A stretch of 64,000 nt of DNA, from contig JAUFSD010000006.1 in the NCBI GenBank assembly GCA_033030425.1, forward strand, positions 124,001 through 188,000. Reading direction: 5' to 3'. The notes under the pieces were generated by a model, which saw only the letters and a list, made by a program, of their open reading frames with translations, was not told the DNA's origin and did not search any database. Position numbers and translations under genes: made by a program. The DNA comes from Verpa conica. Lineage: Eukaryota; Ascomycota; Pezizomycetes; Pezizales; Morchellaceae. How positions within the stretch are numbered: position 1 is the first letter of the stretch; each line of letters opens with the position of its first letter. Below, one piece after another: positions 1-11,074 of the stretch.

Positions 1-3000
1 CTAGCTTAGCTCCCCCTTCTGTCTAAGTTACTTCATGACAAATCAACAATATGGCCATTTTCACCGACAGATAATCAGTTACATATGCTTTCTTATCATA
101 AGGTTAAATCCCTAAGTTTAGGTTCTTAGTCTAGAGCCCTACGGTTCTATCCCTTACTGGTGAAGCTTCAGGATTGACGGCGGGGTAAGAGACCGTAGAT
201 CATCATACAGGGCCTTATCAAATAAGCTTAGGTTTGCCAGCACCCGTACACCGTGTGCAATCTGCCCCCATAAAATATTCTCTATCGTTATACTTAGTAT
301 AATTATTTTTATCCCCTGTAATGCTACCCCACTCCTATAGCCATCTTTTTCATCGTTATGAAAAACCCTTCAGTAATGTCTTGTTAGCCATGTTCTTTGT
401 AATCCGCTACTCTGTGATAAGGATATACCTCTTGCGAGTTCTAGCCGTCTAGATTTTCATCCTCGCTAGAACTGTCTTATATAATGAGGTATACGCATGG
501 CTGATATTTACGGGTAATCAGATTGCTGCCGTAGCGGATCCAGGTTGGAAGATCATGAAGTATGATGGAACATACTGGGTTTCTGTAGTATTGTTGAAAG
601 CCCTAATGGTATAAAGGGGTAGTCTAATGAGTTGGTGGGACAGATAATGTATGAGGATGATTGAGGATGATTGAGGATGGACGATGGATGGTGATGGAGG
701 ATGGATGATGGATGATTGATGGTGAACTATGGAGGATGGAGGATGATGGATGATGGATGATGGTGGATGGATGGTGGATTATAGATGGTGGGTGATGGAT
801 GATGAAGGGGGCTAGAGTAACTTCTGCGGAGGATCTAGTCCTACTGCTTTCTCACCGCGTGGGTTTAGTCGTTACATAAACCTTAAAATTCTACTCTACT
901 AGTCGGGTATACCCTAAGGTGCTAAGTTGCTCTGTATATCTCGCTGCGTTCGCCAGACTATAGCTTCTAGGAAGTACAGCAGGAGAAGATCATCAAACAA
1001 GGCTTGTGGTACTTAGATATTTTGTAAGAGCATAGAAAACTAACTATCCCATTTGCAACGGCAGAAACCTAGCGCTGTCGTGCGTGTTCTAAACAGCACG
1101 AATACAGTGACCGACAATAAGTATAACGGAACACAAAGGCCGCTATAATTTCCTACTAGAGTACTCTAGTGAATTAAGTAAAAGATATGAAACTTGAAAT
1201 TATAGACAAAACCCTGTATCTTATTAAGTAAAGGAACAGTGGCTACAAAGCTATAAAGAGCTATATTAGCCCGGATACAAAAGTACCGGGTGGAATGTTC
1301 TATATCTAAACATGACCGGTGCGCACATTCTTCTTTTACACATACAATCCCACTAATACATACAGTATATATATTAAGAACAGTCAGAAGCGATAACTAA
1401 TATTGTATACCACAAGGAAAATACGTACATCTAGCTATAATTGTGCACACTAACACAAGAAAGAGAGAAAAACTTATTATCACTATCACAGGCAACACTG
1501 CCTAGCATTGTGCCACTTACAATACATTCCCTGTACAGCGCCATATTTATAATAATAATAATAAGAAGAATGTGCTTTTAAGTTTCAGCCCTACGGTGCG
1601 CAAGAAAGGTGGCTATTGTATGCGCAGTTTTTATTATTATATACATAGCTAGGGAATGATGAGATGAGTGTTGTAAGTACACGGACGAACAAATGAGCCG
1701 AGGAAGCTGAGGAATGTCAGGTGGATTGGTGTTAGGGAAGCCAGCTGAGGCGTTGTTATTTTATCCTGTGGCCCCCGGCCTGGTCTGGCCTGGGTATATC
1801 AGGCAGATATCAGGAGAATGTTATCTCACGAAGGCCACTTGGGGAATTCGTCCACGCAGCTAGGCGCGGAAGTAAGTAATATTTTTAAGTGCTAATGGTG
1901 TTTGTGTCTATCATCAAGCTATGTATGGAATGTCTGGTGAGTTGGGTAGGGTAGTATAGCTTGTCTCGGACCTGGCTGAAATCCGTCGAGTATGTTTAGA
2001 CCCCAAGAACTCTTTACAATCGCCTTATAGAATCAAAGACATAGGGAATGTTTAGAGGAAGTCTTTGTAGTCGTCGCGCCTCGAGTATTCCTTAAAATCA
2101 TTCTGTAGACCTAAAACCCAACTACTATGAAAACTACACATATTTATCTGGAATTGCGGTTTGAACTTTGGTGTCAGGAAGAATCACCTCCGGATGTATC
2201 GGAAAGGCGGGACAGATTTCTACTTCCAAAGCTTATTGTTGACAAAGTTGAGGTGTAATTTTACACCAACGCCACGGCGGTTGGGGGCAGAGTGATACCT
2301 ACCACTCCACAGTGTTTAGTGTATTGGGAAGTAAAAGGGGGGTTGTATTTTAACCAATAACTGATGGATTGCCAAAAGGGTGCTATAGAACCTAAAGAAG
2401 GAGTTCTACTAGACTTAAAAGAGCAGAGTTCCATTACCGAGAGCTTGCAATTACAAGAGTTGGAACTCAAAACTACAGAGATCGGTTGGAGATGCGGTAA
2501 CAGGACACTTTTGGTATGCAACGCTGCTTACAGTCTGTTGTTTCGCTAATCTTGTGTGTGCGTGTGTGGGGGTATCACATGGGCTTGTGTAAGAGGCATT
2601 GATGAAGGGTTACTGTGCAAACGGCGAGGGTGTTTTGATGTGGATCATAAGGTGCCGGTTCAGGAAGGAAGGAACATGCGGCGTAGATCGAAGATTGTTG
2701 GGCTTCTATGGGGTGAGGTGGTAGCGATCATTAGAGTTTTCGATGAAACAGAAGTGCATATAACTATGCATGCATGTAGATTCTAAGTTTAAACCTTTGA
2801 TCCCCAGGGCGAGGGTGGGAATGGGAATGGGATGGGGATGTGGGAATACCACTGGCCCGTCTGTACCTCTGATACTGTCCACAGCGTTGTACAGAATCCC
2901 CTGCCGGTGGAGAGTTCGGGTCTTATCTTAGAAGTGTAGAGGCTCGTAGGTGGCCCGGTCACCGGGGGACAGCAGGTGGGTACAGCTGTGGTTGCGTCGG

Positions 3001-3441
3001 TACAGAGTACATGCGCACAGTGGGTATGTCTATGTACTCACCCGTGGATCGCGTGTCTTGGCGAGTAGCCTGCAGAGTTTGTTTTATGCGAGAATAGCAA
3101 CACTGAGGCAACACTCCCAACCTCTCCTCTGTTTCTCTCCCCCTCTGTTTCTCCCCCCCTCTGTTTCTATCCCCCCTCCCTCCCTCTTTCTAACCCCCAT
3201 CTCTCTTTCTCTCTCTCTCTATCCCCCCTCCCTCTCATACCCCCTTCAGTCACACCGGATCAAGTCTAGTACCACCCAGTGGGGCACTGCACGAGCAACA
3301 TCCTGCCCCACCACACACTTGCACATCCGGTCAATCTACGGTACGGTCTCTAAATACCCTCGCTACGATCTACTCACCCACTATACCCCATCATCTATTA
3401 AACTAACAGTCTCTCGGTGAATCTTCCTCTAGCGATCCGGA
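1..3441. other. Gene-poor AT-rich region
   Basis: No convincing gene is seen. Short open frames (for example at 2364-2549, 2556-2786 and 2950-3420) have no recognisable domain, no signal peptide and no splice-supported extension. The 3' part (3115-3250) is a long pyrimidine-rich tract of C and T runs just upstream of the gene that starts at 3442, a common look for fungal promoter or 5' leader sequence. A GATG-rich low-complexity tract lies at about 645-805 and is listed separately. Confidence 0.6.
645..805 (+). repeat. GATG/GGATGATGGAT low-complexity tandem tract
   Basis: About 160 bp are built almost wholly from permutations of GATGATGGATG-type units with irregular spacing. It does not encode a sustained open frame. 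It looks like a degenerate minisatellite or simple repeat. Confidence 0.85.
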
Positions 3442-5484
3442 ATGGCTAGATCCTCTTCCACGTCACCATCAAATCCCTCTGCCGCATCTACAAAGAAGCA
3501 ATTTCCCGTGCAGCCCTCCACCGTTAGACTTCACATTGCTCCGTTGACACCGGACACAACTACGTCCTTGATTCCTGCATCGGTATTGGACGAGGCTGCA
3601 AGACAGACCCTGAGTTACCACACTGTGCAGACGTCCCCCGAAAACTCGTACGCGTTTCTGGACCTGCCCAAGGATCAGGCCGAGAAGCTCAAGAAAAGAC
3701 TCAACGGGACTGTGTTCCGTGGTACAAAAGTCCGAGTCGACGAGGCTAGGCCTGAAACCTGGGTGAAGCACCCCGAACCCGAGGAGCCCAAGATGGACAA
3801 CGCCGAAATGTTAAAAAAGGATAAGAAGGAGAAGCGCAAGAGGAGTAAGCCCGACGGTGAGCTCAAGGTTAAAAAGAGAAAGAAGGGCGAGGACGGCACT
3901 CTTGAGGGGGTCGAACTTCCTGAAGGGAGAAAAGTGCAGCGCGGTTGGACGAAGCCTAGTGCGCCAGCCGCTACTTCTACAAAATACGCCGGCAAATCAG
4001 CTCCCTCACCTGCAAAGAAGAGTGAAGATGATTCAAAGCGCGAATGTCTCTTTAAGACTCCCCTCCCCCCTAATAAGATCACCCCAAAGGATGGGAAAAA
4101 GGAAGAGAAGAAAGACAAAAAGAAACGGAAGAGGGAGGTGGTAGTTAAAGAATTCAAGAACAACACAAAGTTCCCCCAGTTCTTGAAGGTCAGTCAGCTC
4201 GATAAGGACAAGGCCGTAGACACGGTAGCGAGTGAGTATGTTGAGGGTGTTGGCTGGGTAAACGCAAAAGGCGAGTTGGTGGAGGAGGAAAAAATCAAGA
4301 AGAGGGCTGCTACAATTGTACAAATTGGGGTCGGCGCACCGGGATCTGCCGATGCACCCAAGCGCGTAGATGCAGGTTCATCAGGAAGCGACAAAGATGA
4401 AGCTATGGCTGATGTTGCGACCACTACCGCCGGAGTAGTTACGGGTGTGGGGAGTGAGGATGATTCTATCTCAGGATCTGGCTCAGGATCTGACTCCGAA
4501 TCCGAAAACCCCGACATGAAATCACAAGCCCCTGCTACCGCTACAAAGTCAAATTCTTCATCCGAGTCCAGTTCCGATTCAGAAGCATCTTCACCCAAAA
4601 CATCACCGATTACCCCCATCACCCCCATCATACCGGTAAAGCGGACTCTATCTTCCTCTTCCGCAAATTCCCCCAAGAGCATTACCCCAACTCTCCAAAT
4701 CACGATCCCGACCATCTCAACTAGCCCAGTCCAGATAGTCCACCCTCTCGAAGCACTCTATAAACCGACCGCTAAAAATACAACACTACTTCAAGCTGGT
4801 GTTACTGCTTCTCCATCCTCTGCAGCCACTGAAGGTGGGGCCTTCAGATTCGGATTTGGCGCGGGTTATGACTCGGAGGCCGAAGAGGCAGAACCAATTG
4901 TTCAAACCCCTTACCGAGAGCGATATCGGTCTGCCGCGCCCACACCTGATACGGCGATTGGACATCGAAAGTTCTTCCCGGATGACGGTGATGATACATC
5001 GAGCTATGGAAGACTTGGGTTCGTTCCATCGACCCCAAGGGTTGTCGGAGGATTTCCTGGAGGTCAAGACCTGTTCTCGAGGAAAGACGCAACTCCTTAT
5101 ACACCAACCACCGAGTCGCCTTTGCTTTTCCCACACAGTGAAAGCAGATTTCTTGGAGCGTTGAGTGTTTGGTCAAAGCTCCCGACACCAAAGACACTTT
5201 CCCAAACTGAGGAAGTGCCTGTCGAGGTAGAAGAGCAACCAAAGAAGGATAAAAAGGGAATGGGCAAGGGCAAGGGCAAGGCGGTCGCGGAGTCAATTGC
5301 AGAAGAGGATATGGAGGAGGAAGAAGGGGAGAAAACAACAGCAGATACCTGGAGCGAGAAGTTTTATGAAAATAGGGGAGAATGGAATCGTGCATGGAAG
5401 GGTCGAAGAAGGGATATGATGAAGCAGAAGAGGAAGAGGGAAGCTGCCGGGGGTCCCGCTGCTGCAAAGAGGGTAGCAACATGA
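3442..5484 (+). CDS. SRP40-like nucleolar RRM-type protein
   Basis: A single uninterrupted exon of 680 aa. The first ~110 residues look like an RNA-recognition fold (SYAFLDL near residue 68 and LNGTVFRGTKVRVDEARPE near 87-105 resemble the RNP1-like strand and final strand). A Lys-rich stretch with several KKDKKEKRK-type nuclear/nucleolar signals follows (residues ~118-235), then a long Ser/Asp/Glu-rich acidic low-complexity middle. The last ~50 residues (WSEKFYENRGEWNRAWKGRR followed by a Lys/Arg-rich tail) match the ending I know from fungal proteins annotated as suppressor protein SRP40-like. The role is inferred to be nucleolar, in ribosome biogenesis; no enzyme motif is present. The start ATG lies 20 bp after a stop in frame, and a pyrimidine-rich leader precedes it. 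The function is by family resemblance only. Confidence 0.75.
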   Translation: MARSSSTSPSNPSAASTKKQFPVQPSTVRLHIAPLTPDTTTSLIPASVLDEAARQTLSYHTVQTSPENSYAFLDLPKDQAEKLKKRLNGTVFRGTKVRVDEARPETWVKHPEPEEPKMDNAEMLKKDKKEKRKRSKPDGELKVKKRKKGEDGTLEGVELPEGRKVQRGWTKPSAPAATSTKYAGKSAPSPAKKSEDDSKRECLFKTPLPPNKITPKDGKKEEKKDKKKRKREVVVKEFKNNTKFPQFLKVSQLDKDKAVDTVASEYVEGVGWVNAKGELVEEEKIKKRAATIVQIGVGAPGSADAPKRVDAGSSGSDKDEAMADVATTTAGVVTGVGSEDDSISGSGSGSDSESENPDMKSQAPATATKSNSSSESSSDSEASSPKTSPITPITPIIPVKRTLSSSSANSPKSITPTLQITIPTISTSPVQIVHPLEALYKPTAKNTTLLQAGVTASPSSAATEGGAFRFGFGAGYDSEAEEAEPIVQTPYRERYRSAAPTPDTAIGHRKFFPDDGDDTSSYGRLGFVPSTPRVVGGFPGGQDLFSRKDATPYTPTTESPLLFPHSESRFLGALSVWSKLPTPKTLSQTEEVPVEVEEQPKKDKKGMGKGKGKAVAESIAEEDMEEEEGEKTTADTWSEKFYENRGEWNRAWKGRRRDMMKQKRKREAAGGPAAAKRVAT

Positions 5485-5872
5485 AGATCTAGACAAGTGT
5501 GTGTGTGAGTTGCTTTAAAGCATAGCGGGGGTTTTCTTCTTTCAACTTTACCATTTTTGGCATTAGTGTTTATACCTATTTCTACTGTTGATTCATGTGT
5601 CCGTTTATGATGAGAATTGATATGAATTATTGATTTCAATTTTGTTACTATGGGGAATGTGGGACTGTCAATGATAGGAGTGGCAATAGTACGGGTTGCA
5701 ACTAAGTGACAATCCATACAACATCAACCTTTTCAACGCATACGAATCTCTACCTTTGAGCCTGACTCTATCCAAGACAATTAAACTTTAGATTTCATGC
5801 TGCAACCCAAAAATTACATTAAAGGTACTAAGTTGGTATAAAAGAATGAAAACCCTCAGATGTTACCCACGC

Positions 5873-6651
5873 TCAGGCCTTAACACTCTTATCCCAAGAA
5901 AGGTTCATACGGCCATCAGGGGGCACATAAGTCTCGATAGCAGTAATAACCTCACTCGCCGTAGTAGCCACACTCAATATGCCTCTAGTCTCCTCATCAA
6001 CAAACCCACTACTATAAAAGTCCTCCATCATCTTCAAGAAATTATCAAAGAACCCATCGACATTAAAAAGGACAATAGGCTTCGCATGAATCCCAATTTG
6101 ACTCTACAAACACCCACATAGATATTAGTCAAAGATTTCCCCCCCTAATTCCCCAAGAATTATGAACCTACCCAAGTGATAATCTCCACCAACTCATCCA
6201 AGGTCCCAAACCCACCCGGTAGCGCAACAAACGCATCACTAGTATTCGCCATCTCATTCTTACGATCATGCATACTACCCACAACAGTAACCGTTCCAAT
6301 ATCCATCTCGCCCTCCTAATATTAAAACAAACACATCGTCCTGTATTAGTTTTTTTTTTCTTCTTCTTTTCTTCTTTCTTTCTTTCTTTCTTTCTAGAGA
6401 GAGAAAAAAAAACTTACAACTTCACGCCGGATTAAAGCTTGTGGAATTATACCATGAACTTTCCCACCCTTCTCAAATAACGTTCTGGCAACCGTACCCA
6501 TCAGCCCACGGTTCCCGCCGCCGTACACAAGACTCCAAGATTTCGAATATAGTGCGCTCGCCAAGGCTTCTGCCGCAGCGCCGAATTTTGGGTTCGTTCC
6601 GGGACGAGAAGCGCAGAATACGCAGACTTTGAGTTCGGGTGTTAGTGTCAT
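5873..6651 (-). CDS. LOG-family cytokinin riboside 5'-monophosphate phosphoribohydrolase (lysine-decarboxylase-like)
   Basis: Three exons on the minus strand: 6651-6418, 6315-6172 and 6103-5873, all with GT-AG borders and matching phase, giving 202 aa. The N terminus [10 protein letters not shown], the [10 protein letters not shown] loop near residue 44, the MHDRK motif (residues 93-97) and the PGGFGTLDE motif (residues 111-119) are the nucleotide-binding and catalytic signature of LOG proteins (often called TIGR00730 or putative lysine decarboxylases). Family members release the free base and ribose 5-phosphate from N6-modified AMP; the true fungal substrate is often unknown. Length is normal for the family (about 190-220 aa). 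Intron 1 is strongly pyrimidine-biased. The protein is expected in the cytosol, as no signal peptide is seen. Confidence 0.93.
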
Positions 6652-8016
6652 TGTATTGTTTTTTGTTTTTTGTTTTTTGTTTTTTGTTTTTTGTTTTTTT
6701 GGCGGAATATATGTAATTTCACTTCTGAGAAGAGATAGAGAGATAGAGAGATAGAGTGTGAATGTGGGATTTTTTTTTTCTTTGGGGGGGATTGGTAGTG
6801 GGATTTATGGTACTTGAAGATTGTTAAAGACACGTTGGGATGCGGCTGAGTGTTGTCTCTCTCTTGTACGCACGGATCATCACATGACGTCAGGGGGTCT
6901 GGTCTTTTGAAAGATAGGGTCGGGTATTAGCGCATTGGTGCGGTACGGGTGGGTATACTTGGTTTCTGTTGGTCTCTAGAGTTATTACTCACGGGATACA
7001 TAGTCGAGATGCATCCTTATCGGCTTGATGCATATGCGGCGAGATTATTTATTAGGTTATCGCGCTTGTGTTCAGCCCTAGGCTGCACTTGCAGTTTTAT
7101 AAGTCCTCACTTTGGGCTGGGTGTTGAACTATCGGGCCTATCTAGAGGCTACAAGTGGGCTTTTCCTTGGGATCTGGTGTATACGTATACTATATGACTG
7201 ACTTGATATGTACCAGATCAAGTGAAAAATAATACATATCTATCAACTGCTGGGGTGAGACATAACACATTGCTCAAAGCAGGGGCAAGGATATAGGGAT
7301 GTACTCACCGAGTAAGAGTCAGAAACTAGAGAGAGTAGGCACCAGTTTTACATTGATCACTATATATTCTATATACATACAATCCTAGTCTTGTTTACCG
7401 TGGTCAAAGCTCTAGGTCTGCGGCTAGGATTTAGCCTTAGTGAACAGGTCTTGGCGTGCCCCGTTGACGTTGCTCCTTTAAGTATATGAAAAGGTATATG
7501 TGGGCAATAAACTTTCAAAATTCTCCTAATTAAGGAAGAGGTAGGATTTAATGAAGATTATTGAGAAAATTTGGCCTCTTTATACCCAAAACAAGAGTTT
7601 CGATATCAAAGTCTATATCGTTAGGCGCGTAGGTGGGAACTATCTACCAGTATTATTATTATTAGTGTTACAGGACCTAAAAATACAGTTGGCTAACAAC
7701 GTTAATTAATCCAGGGAATCTCTATGGCAGTGGAAATTAGCCGAGATACTGTGGGCTGCCTCGTGTCACTAAAAGAAGTTCGAAACAGAATTGATGAAAC
7801 GATGTGTTCATCAATTTAAGAAAGGCAACTATATTCTGATGATAGCTAAAACTAAAAGGAAAACTATTATCTAAGAGAGAAGAGGGGTGTGTAATCCTCG
7901 TAGGGGACAGGTGTCCCACTTGACTATGCCACTTGGCCTTCGTTACTAGCATGTGCCACAATGCTTGATCATCTAAGGGTGGTTATTGTAATCGACCTAT
8001 TTGGTGCTGCGCTGGC
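6652..8016. other. Spacer with simple repeats
   Basis: Upstream region of the LOG gene. It contains a TTTTTTG-type T-rich tandem run at about 6657-6701, a GATAGAGA run at about 6731-6756, and AT-rich unique DNA up to the piggyBac element. Open frames at 6949-7197 and 7737-7961 show nothing recognisable. A segment at about 7900-7955 shares blocks with 15911-15970, so it is probably part of a dispersed repeat. Confidence 0.5.
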
Positions 8017-8074
8017 TAATCCTATCCCCTCGGTCGTAGCAACCGATTTTATGGACCGTTTGGTCCAGAATTTT
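8017..8074 (+). repeat. Left terminal inverted repeat of the piggyBac element
   Basis: Matches the right end in inverted orientation: TATCCCC, GGTCGTA, then a 17-bp near-palindrome ATGGACC-GTT-TGGTCCA, then AATTTT. About 8-10 mismatches or gaps separate the two ends over ~55 bp. Confidence 0.85.
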
Positions 8075-8290
8075 CTCCCTCTTTATTGCAGAACCAATAG
8101 CTCCATAATGAGTTGGGCTCACCCCCCATATCTTGGTGACATTATTGTAGAGTTTTAGGCGTAGAATCTTCCAGTAATATCAAAACTTACTCTACTCCTC
8201 ATTTTTAGCCTATAAATACCTTGTTTTTCCCCTCTACTTTTTACATACAAAATTATCTAAAATCATTATTCTTTAATACTCTTTTCTATA

Positions 8291-10192
8291 ATGGCTCCAA
8301 GAGCTCTTCGCTCCCGGAAACTGAATCAACCCTATACACCATCAATCCCTAATAGTAGGGTACACTCTCCTGATATTGTGTTGAAAGCACAAAAGCCATC
8401 AAAAGTTCGGAAAATCTCGATCACCAAATATCACTCACACCCTAAAAATCCTTATCGGGTGCCAGTAAAGCCCAGTTTTTCGCAGGAAGACCTACCAAAT
8501 ACACCCTATTTCGAGCCTATTCATCATCCACAAGGTCTACATAAAGCCTATAATGTACTACCGCCTATATTGAGAGACCTTTCTGCTATTGAACCTATCC
8601 ATATTGTTCAACTATTTCTTACAGATAAGCTTTTTGAGACAATGGCCATGAATACCAACCTCTATGCAGCGTATAAAAGGCAGAAATCGGTAGAAGAAGG
8701 ACGTAGGAAGTGGGAGGAAGTGACAGCTAAAGAACTTAAATGTTGGATTGGGATTATTATTTATTTTGGCGTTTGCAATTTACCAGCTGTGAAGGATTAC
8801 TGGCGCCATGATGGGCTTTGGCCTACTCATCACTTTAACACATATATGTCTCAGTCACGGTTTGAGAATATTCGAGCTTTCTTTCATCTTACCCCTCCTG
8901 ATGCGCCAACTGCTAGCCCAACTGGACGAAGACTGTGGCATCAAAAAGTAGATCCTTTGCTTGATCAGCTGCGATTTGCATCAAATCAGTATCGTGTACC
9001 CTCCTCCAACGTCTCAATTGATGAAGCAATGATACAACAAACCGGTCGATCCTCTGATACCTATAAAATTCCTCGAAAACCTATACCACAGGGTTTTAAA
9101 TTTCACTGCCTTGCGGATCATGGCTATATGATTGACTTTCATCCTACATCAAATCGATCCGGTGCCGATCCATTGCATGAACCTGAAACTGACACTTCAT
9201 CATGCTTAAGTGAAACAAGCCGTGTTGTCCTAGACCTCGCTAAGCGATTACCCTATAAACGTCTAGCATTTAATATATATTTTGACAACTATTACACGAG
9301 TATACCAGTTCTCTCAGTGTTGCGTACCATGGGAATTGGTGGTTGTGGTACAGCTAGAACATCATCAAAAAATTTCCCTCCAGAGTTAGCAGTTCCTAAA
9401 ACTGCTGCCATTGACTACCACCGAAAAGCGGGCATAGTAATAGACAAGGTGGCTACTGTCCTATGGATGGATAATCGACCTGTCTCTATTATGACTACAG
9501 TCCATAAGCTTAAAGGCCGCAAATCTGATACTCTTCAGTGGAGAAAAAAACCTGGACCAAAAAGCTCAAACGCAGCAGGTATCAGAAAGGCACAGGTTTT
9601 TACCGAAAACGAATGGCAGAAACTACTCGATATCCCTCAATGTATACATGATTATAATCAATATATGGGAGGTGTAGATATTGCAGATCAATATAGATCT
9701 TACTACAGTACCCATCTTACCTCTTGGCGTACTTGGTATTCTCTATTCCACTGGGGCATTGATACTTCTCTTACCAACTCATTCATTATATATAATGATA
9801 TTCCTACTGTAGCTAAACGACAGCATAAAGCCTTTCTTATGGAGGTGGCTTGGGAATTTATCCTATGCGCAAAGGGTAATGATTGCAGTGTCAGAAAAAA
9901 AAACCCTACTCCTGAGCCGGTAACTGTCACTCCTCTATCAACCAAGTATTACCTCACGAAAAATCGGGGCCTACCAGCGTCTAATGGACATGGTATGCAC
10001 ATGCCTGCACATTTAAAAGGACGCAATGAGTGTATCCTATGTAGGTGGAAGGGGCGCAGTGGAGGAGGTGCAAGGACATCAGATACCAACAAAACCAGAT
10101 GGCAATGCGCCACCTGTAATCATCCACTATGCCTAAATGATAAAAGGAACTGCTTTAAAGAGTACCATGAGATAGCAAGTAAATGTAATTAG
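8291..10192 (+). CDS. piggyBac transposase (DDE_Tnp_1_7)
   Basis: A single 633-aa exon with no stops. The three catalytic aspartates of the piggyBac DDD core are in their expected contexts: D244 in VSIDEAM, D332 in YFDNYYTS and D463 in YMGGVDIADQ. The segment after the first Asp (PRKPIPQGFKF) and the WR/W-rich segment near residue 480 also match the family. The C terminus carries a cysteine-rich domain (C581xxC584, C606xxC609, C614, C621 and H626), the zinc-binding end-recognition domain of piggyBac enzymes. The N-terminal ~75 residues are basic and low in structure, as usual. The ORF is full length for the family and the active-site residues are kept, so the enzyme could still be active. The start follows an A-rich leader and a TATAAATA sequence at 8211-8218. 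Confidence 0.96.
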   Translation: MAPRALRSRKLNQPYTPSIPNSRVHSPDIVLKAQKPSKVRKISITKYHSHPKNPYRVPVKPSFSQEDLPNTPYFEPIHHPQGLHKAYNVLPPILRDLSAIEPIHIVQLFLTDKLFETMAMNTNLYAAYKRQKSVEEGRRKWEEVTAKELKCWIGIIIYFGVCNLPAVKDYWRHDGLWPTHHFNTYMSQSRFENIRAFFHLTPPDAPTASPTGRRLWHQKVDPLLDQLRFASNQYRVPSSNVSIDEAMIQQTGRSSDTYKIPRKPIPQGFKFHCLADHGYMIDFHPTSNRSGADPLHEPETDTSSCLSETSRVVLDLAKRLPYKRLAFNIYFDNYYTSIPVLSVLRTMGIGGCGTARTSSKNFPPELAVPKTAAIDYHRKAGIVIDKVATVLWMDNRPVSIMTTVHKLKGRKSDTLQWRKKPGPKSSNAAGIRKAQVFTENEWQKLLDIPQCIHDYNQYMGGVDIADQYRSYYSTHLTSWRTWYSLFHWGIDTSLTNSFIIYNDIPTVAKRQHKAFLMEVAWEFILCAKGNDCSVRKKNPTPEPVTVTPLSTKYYLTKNRGLPASNGHGMHMPAHLKGRNECILCRWKGRSGGGARTSDTNKTRWQCATCNHPLCLNDKRNCFKEYHEIASKCN

Positions 10193-10221
10193 ATTTGTGG
10201 TTGATAATGTAAAAAATGTTG

Positions 10222-10276
10222 TAAAAAATTATGGACCGTTTGGTCCATAATTCGTTACGACCCGGGGGATAGATTA
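10222..10276 (-). repeat. Right terminal inverted repeat of the piggyBac element
   Basis: Inverted counterpart of 8017-8074. Read on the minus strand it gives TAATCTATCCCCCGGGTCG, then the TTATGGACC palindrome. It starts about 30 bp after the transposase stop codon. Confidence 0.85.
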
Positions 10277-11074
10277 TGTAACACAATTTGAACAGGTTCC
10301 CAGATACCGGCCTCCGAAGCATTCACCTGCTAACCCCCTTGTATGTTCGGTACAAGAGCCGGACGGAGAGAATTAACACTGCCGCCAGGCGTCCCATAAA
10401 CTCCCAGTAGATAAAATAACTGGTGGGTTTCGATATGTCAAACCGCGAAAAAGACATAAACGGAAAAAAAAAGAATACACATCGACTGTTTGCCCGTAAA
10501 TGTACAACTTCGTATCTCTTATAATCCCCACATATACTAAATCTCATAGATGATAAATAAACCACTTAGCCTATAACTAAGAAAAAATATCCTCAGATAA
10601 TTAACAGTCTCAGATTTAAATATCAAGAAAGATAAAATTAATGAGTATGTAGGAAGATATATCGAAGCAAAGTTAAAGGAATCCTCCAAGTCTTCCTGGC
10701 CAGCTGTCTGTAGTCTACTGTGTTTGCGTCTCTAGTGTAGGAAAGGGAAAGGGTCGCATAAATCGATCTCAGAACGATCTAGTAAAGGTCAGGTATGAAT
10801 TAAGTAATAAGAGTTAAGGTGAAGGTAAGGGATATGGTAGGCTCCCCCCAATATCCACCTATTAGAAGTACTACAGAGCATGCAGGGTTTAGGCACAGGA
10901 CTAGGGATACTTATACTAGTAAGTGGAGTGGATTTAACATAATACAACTAACCTTTTGTCTAGTGGGCATGCGTCAAGCCTCTGTTTCTTTTGAGGGGTC
11001 TTAGGACTTGATATTGGAGATGGAACCCCTATATGTAGCGTGAGATCTTTCTTCTGATGTAGTAGGTTATGGGG
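10277..11074. other. Spacer between piggyBac element and NACHT gene
   Basis: AT-rich DNA. Open frames at 10323-10565 and 10819-11004 have no recognised domain and no splice context. Nothing else is supported here. Confidence 0.5.

Larger units (their letters stand above)
8017..10276 (+). mobile_element. piggyBac-family DNA transposon, apparently complete
   Basis: An intact transposase gene sits between imperfect terminal inverted repeats of about 50 bp. The left end (8017-8074) begins TAATCCTATCCCC, and the right end read inward (10276 down to about 10222) begins TAATCTATCCCCC; both continue with GGTCGTA and then a near-palindromic ATGGACCGTTTGGTCCAT block (8051-8067 and 10231-10248). Both ends also carry an AATTTT block after that palindrome. 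The usual TTAA target duplication of this superfamily is not evident at the outermost bases, so the exact borders may be off by a few bases. Total length is about 2.26 kb. Confidence 0.85.

Noticed and set aside
2950..3420. 156-aa plus-strand frame just upstream of the SRP40-like gene
   Set aside because: It runs through a C/T-rich leader and its translation is low-complexity Pro/Ser/Leu; no domain and no splice join to the gene at 3442.
3675..5482. Several minus-strand frames opposite the 680-aa gene (for example 3675-4166, 4194-4715, 4844-5482)
   Set aside because: Shadows of a codon-biased Lys/Glu/Ser-rich gene; translations are Leu/Ser/Phe-rich without motifs.
7961..8158. 65-aa plus-strand frame across the left piggyBac end
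   Set aside because: It spans the terminal inverted repeat and has no homologous look; chance frame.
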